From Marinoscillum sp. MHG1-6 (GTDB lineage: Bacteria > Bacteroidota > Bacteroidia > Cytophagales > Cyclobacteriaceae): a stretch of 64,000 nucleotides of DNA. The position numbers were made by a program, and so were the translations under genes. Numbering within the stretch: the stretch's first letter is position 1; each line of letters opens with the position of its first letter. Location of the stretch: contig NZ_JAMZMI010000003.1 of NCBI RefSeq assembly GCF_024714475.1, positions 558,001 through 622,000 on the forward strand, read 5' to 3'. Positions 62,432-64,000 of this stretch are shown piece by piece. The notes under the pieces were generated by a model. It was not told the origin of the DNA and did not search any database. It saw only the letters and a list, made by a program, of their open reading frames with translations.

Positions 62432-63094
62432 TCACATATAATCGGTAATATCGAACTCCGTTATGAGAGGTGCCGGTTCTTCGATTTCAATAGATTGGAT
62501 TTGTGGATCCAACTCTTCATCAACAATGATAAATTTGGTTTGCCTCCAGTTCTGAATTTCTACATCATAGGTGTACTCAAATCTATACTTGAGGCCCACG
62601 GCTGGCTCCATAGAAATTTTAATTTTATCACCGTCAAAAGTAGTTTCATTATTGGGAGGATTGCCATGTTTACCAGCCAGTATATTATATATATATTGAT
62701 TACCCGTTGCCTCACGCATATCTTTAAAATAATCTGCTGAATATGATTTATAATACAATACATCTAGTTTACTGAGCCGTTTTATCATAGAATAACTAGA
62801 ATCCCTATTCATAAAGTAGACCACGGTAAAAAGTGTATCTCCATCTGAAAATCCACTTTTAATTATCTGAATAACAATGTCATTTCTACCATCGTCATTA
62901 ATATCAGTTAGAGGATGAGTGCCAAATAAGACCATTTCTCTTGGTAGACATAAGTTTTCGGGTAATCTATTTACCATAAATTGAAAACCATCTCTGGTTT
63001 GACGATTGCAAGTTTCATCAGAAATCTGTGCCGAAGAAGTAAAACTTGCAAATACCCCTATCAATAAAATCAATACTTTCACTGTTCTTCGCAT
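62432..63094 (-). CDS. Predicted periplasmic immunity protein (EF-hand-like)
   Basis: A 220-residue protein with a signal peptide MRRTVKVLILLIGVFASFTSSA. An EF-hand-like or FG-GAP-like calcium loop TDINDDGRNDIVIQI (about residues 68-82) is followed by strand-rich sequence. Its start overlaps the upstream toxin stop by 16 nt, so translation is coupled. Pairing with the GH19-like toxin upstream makes it a likely immunity factor. No homologue is known to me. Confidence 0.6.
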   Translation of the reverse strand: MRRTVKVLILLIGVFASFTSSAQISDETCNRQTRDGFQFMVNRLPENLCLPREMVLFGTHPLTDINDDGRNDIVIQIIKSGFSDGDTLFTVVYFMNRDSSYSMIKRLSKLDVLYYKSYSADYFKDMREATGNQYIYNILAGKHGNPPNNETTFDGDKIKISMEPAVGLKYRFEYTYDVEIQNWRQTKFIIVDEELDPQIQSIEIEEPAPLITEFDITDYM

Positions 63095-64000
63095 ATAAAT
63101 AGACTACCAATCAACTCATCAAAATTATCTCCTCTCTCCGGCCAACCTTCCAAGCCACCATTTACTAGAATAGAAATTTCACGAGCATTATCACTTTGAT
63201 GTAGTTTCTTGAACTTATCACCATTAAGTTTAAATAAAAAATATGCCACTGCCGAGTAAACCGCATCTTTTGGATTAGTGCTTAAAGTTGTGTAGTTAGT
63301 TTGCCAATCAACTAAATATTCCAATTTTTCACCACTTGCTGTGGAAGCCCTCTTGTAGTTTTCTCGCCATGTCAAATGAATCAAACCGCGTCCCCTAAAA
63401 TTCCACCCATCTTCAGTTGAGGGTGCGCCGTTTCCAAATTTATCAGCATAGATATAACTGAAAAGCTTTTTATTTCTAGCATTCTTCTCTTCATCATTAA
63501 AGATGACCTTTTGATACCTCTCTTCTTTTTTTACTATAAAGAACGTAGGAACCTGAATTGAACTATTTGAGCTATGAGTAAACCTTTTTTCATTAGTTCC
63601 TTGATATCTAATTCCTTTGTAGTCTTCTGCAGCTTTTTGAAAAACATAATACTGAAAATAATCAAGATAGGTCTCATCATTCCAAAAAGTTTGTTGAAAG
63701 AAATGTTTTACGGCAGCCTTTTTCGCATGTATTCTTAAAACTGTATGAAGACGCAAATTCGGTTTTTCATCTAATGAAAAATGCATGCCAACTTCCTTCT
63801 TCGATTGAGCAAAAAAATGAGCATGACTAGCATGAGTATTGAACCCCCCTTTTTTTAAGGCTGTATTTAATGGTTCTACATAACTTGACGCTATCTTATC
63901 CCCATAGATGATTTGTAACTTGGCAATATTTAAAGTCAAATCCTCTCCACATCTCTGGCAACAGAACCCTGTCCCACAATCAACAACTGCTGCATCCTTA
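63079..64000 (-). CDS. GH19-domain toxin-like protein, 5' partial
   Basis: The frame is open to base 64000. The first residues visible are AAVVDCGTGFCCQRCGED, a cysteine-rich stretch that could be a zinc ribbon or linker, before the GH19-type domain: HASHAHFFAQSKKEVG (candidate catalytic E49 from the TTG at 63939), FRGRGLIHLTWRENYKR and ISILVNGGLEGWPERG. A TTG start at 63939 is possible but the frame continuing upstream points to a longer trunk protein beyond the window (for example of Rhs, VgrG or PAAR type). It overlaps a signal-peptide protein that is its probable immunity partner. Confidence 0.7.
   Translation of the reverse strand, partial: KDAAVVDCGTGFCCQRCGEDLTLNIAKLQIIYGDKIASSYVEPLNTALKKGGFNTHASHAHFFAQSKKEVGMHFSLDEKPNLRLHTVLRIHAKKAAVKHFFQQTFWNDETYLDYFQYYVFQKAAEDYKGIRYQGTNEKRFTHSSNSSIQVPTFFIVKKEERYQKVIFNDEEKNARNKKLFSYIYADKFGNGAPSTEDGWNFRGRGLIHLTWRENYKRASTASGEKLEYLVDWQTNYTTLSTNPKDAVYSAVAYFLFKLNGDKFKKLHQSDNAREISILVNGGLEGWPERGDNFDELIGSLFICEEQ

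Noticed and set aside
60047-64000. Prophage lysis module (GH19 endolysin)
   Set aside because: No holin, spanin, terminase, portal or tail gene is in the window, and the signal-peptide partners overlap the GH19 genes as toxin-immunity pairs do.

Overview
The window looks like a chromosomal segment of a marine Bacteroidota, most likely of the Cytophagales (Fulvivirga/Roseivirga-like). The reasons are the Na+-translocating NQR operon, the di-haem-type SdhC with its SdhA and SdhB, secreted proteins ending in type IX secretion sorting domains (both the CHU_C type and the short C-terminal type), promoters of the Bacteroidota form TAnnTTTG, little Shine-Dalgarno signal, and a PL7 alginate lyase. 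The genus is inference; no rRNA or tRNA gene was seen.

Layout. 1-3.3 kb: end of the nqrABC operon (minus strand). 3.3-6.4 kb: housekeeping genes ispH, cmk, a tiny lipoprotein, fabD and a DCC-family thiol protein. 6.4-9.2 kb: a 955-residue secreted protein with a gliding/T9SS C-terminal domain. 9.5-13 kb: sdhCAB with a clear promoter and terminator. 13-24 kb: a large membrane-anchored unknown, a MATE exporter, a nucleotidyltransferase-like protein with altered active-site residues, an M3 peptidase, an MscS channel and a quinone oxidoreductase. 24-27 kb: an ECF sigma factor with membrane partners, a lipoprotein, and two coiled-coil membrane proteins. 27-37 kb: a B12-binding radical SAM protein, a DUF1624-like membrane protein, a cytoplasmic solute-binding-fold protein, aminotransferase-tyrA and glpKD. 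37-44.6 kb: a VOC protein, the alginate lyase behind a cluster of palindromes, a second ECF sigma operon, a C2-like small protein and a secreted unknown. 44.7-50.2 kb: a hybrid histidine kinase, then a second kinase with its translationally coupled response regulator. 50-54.8 kb: thiL, an IscA-type protein, a frameshifted small gene, a YhcH-family protein and a diheme cytochrome c.

54.8-59.9 kb is a sulfur-assimilation operon on the minus strand. It runs from a promoter, through a SAM-I riboswitch, to metZ, a sulfite reductase with a C-terminal HEPN-like domain, and the two siroheme genes (cobA-type methyltransferase and Met8-type dehydrogenase/chelatase). The genes fit together: siroheme is the sulfite reductase cofactor, and the sulfide made feeds homocysteine synthesis by MetZ, with SAM as the feedback signal.

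60-64 kb is the most unusual part. Two genes with GH19 (chitinase/muramidase-like) domains each overlap a downstream gene for a signal-peptide-bearing protein. This is the arrangement of peptidoglycan-attacking toxins and periplasmic immunity proteins. The upstream toxin is the C-terminal end of a longer protein that runs off the window. The second is an orphan-like module whose 5' end has been replaced by a REP-associated tyrosine transposase unit bounded by 22-bp inverted palindromic repeats.
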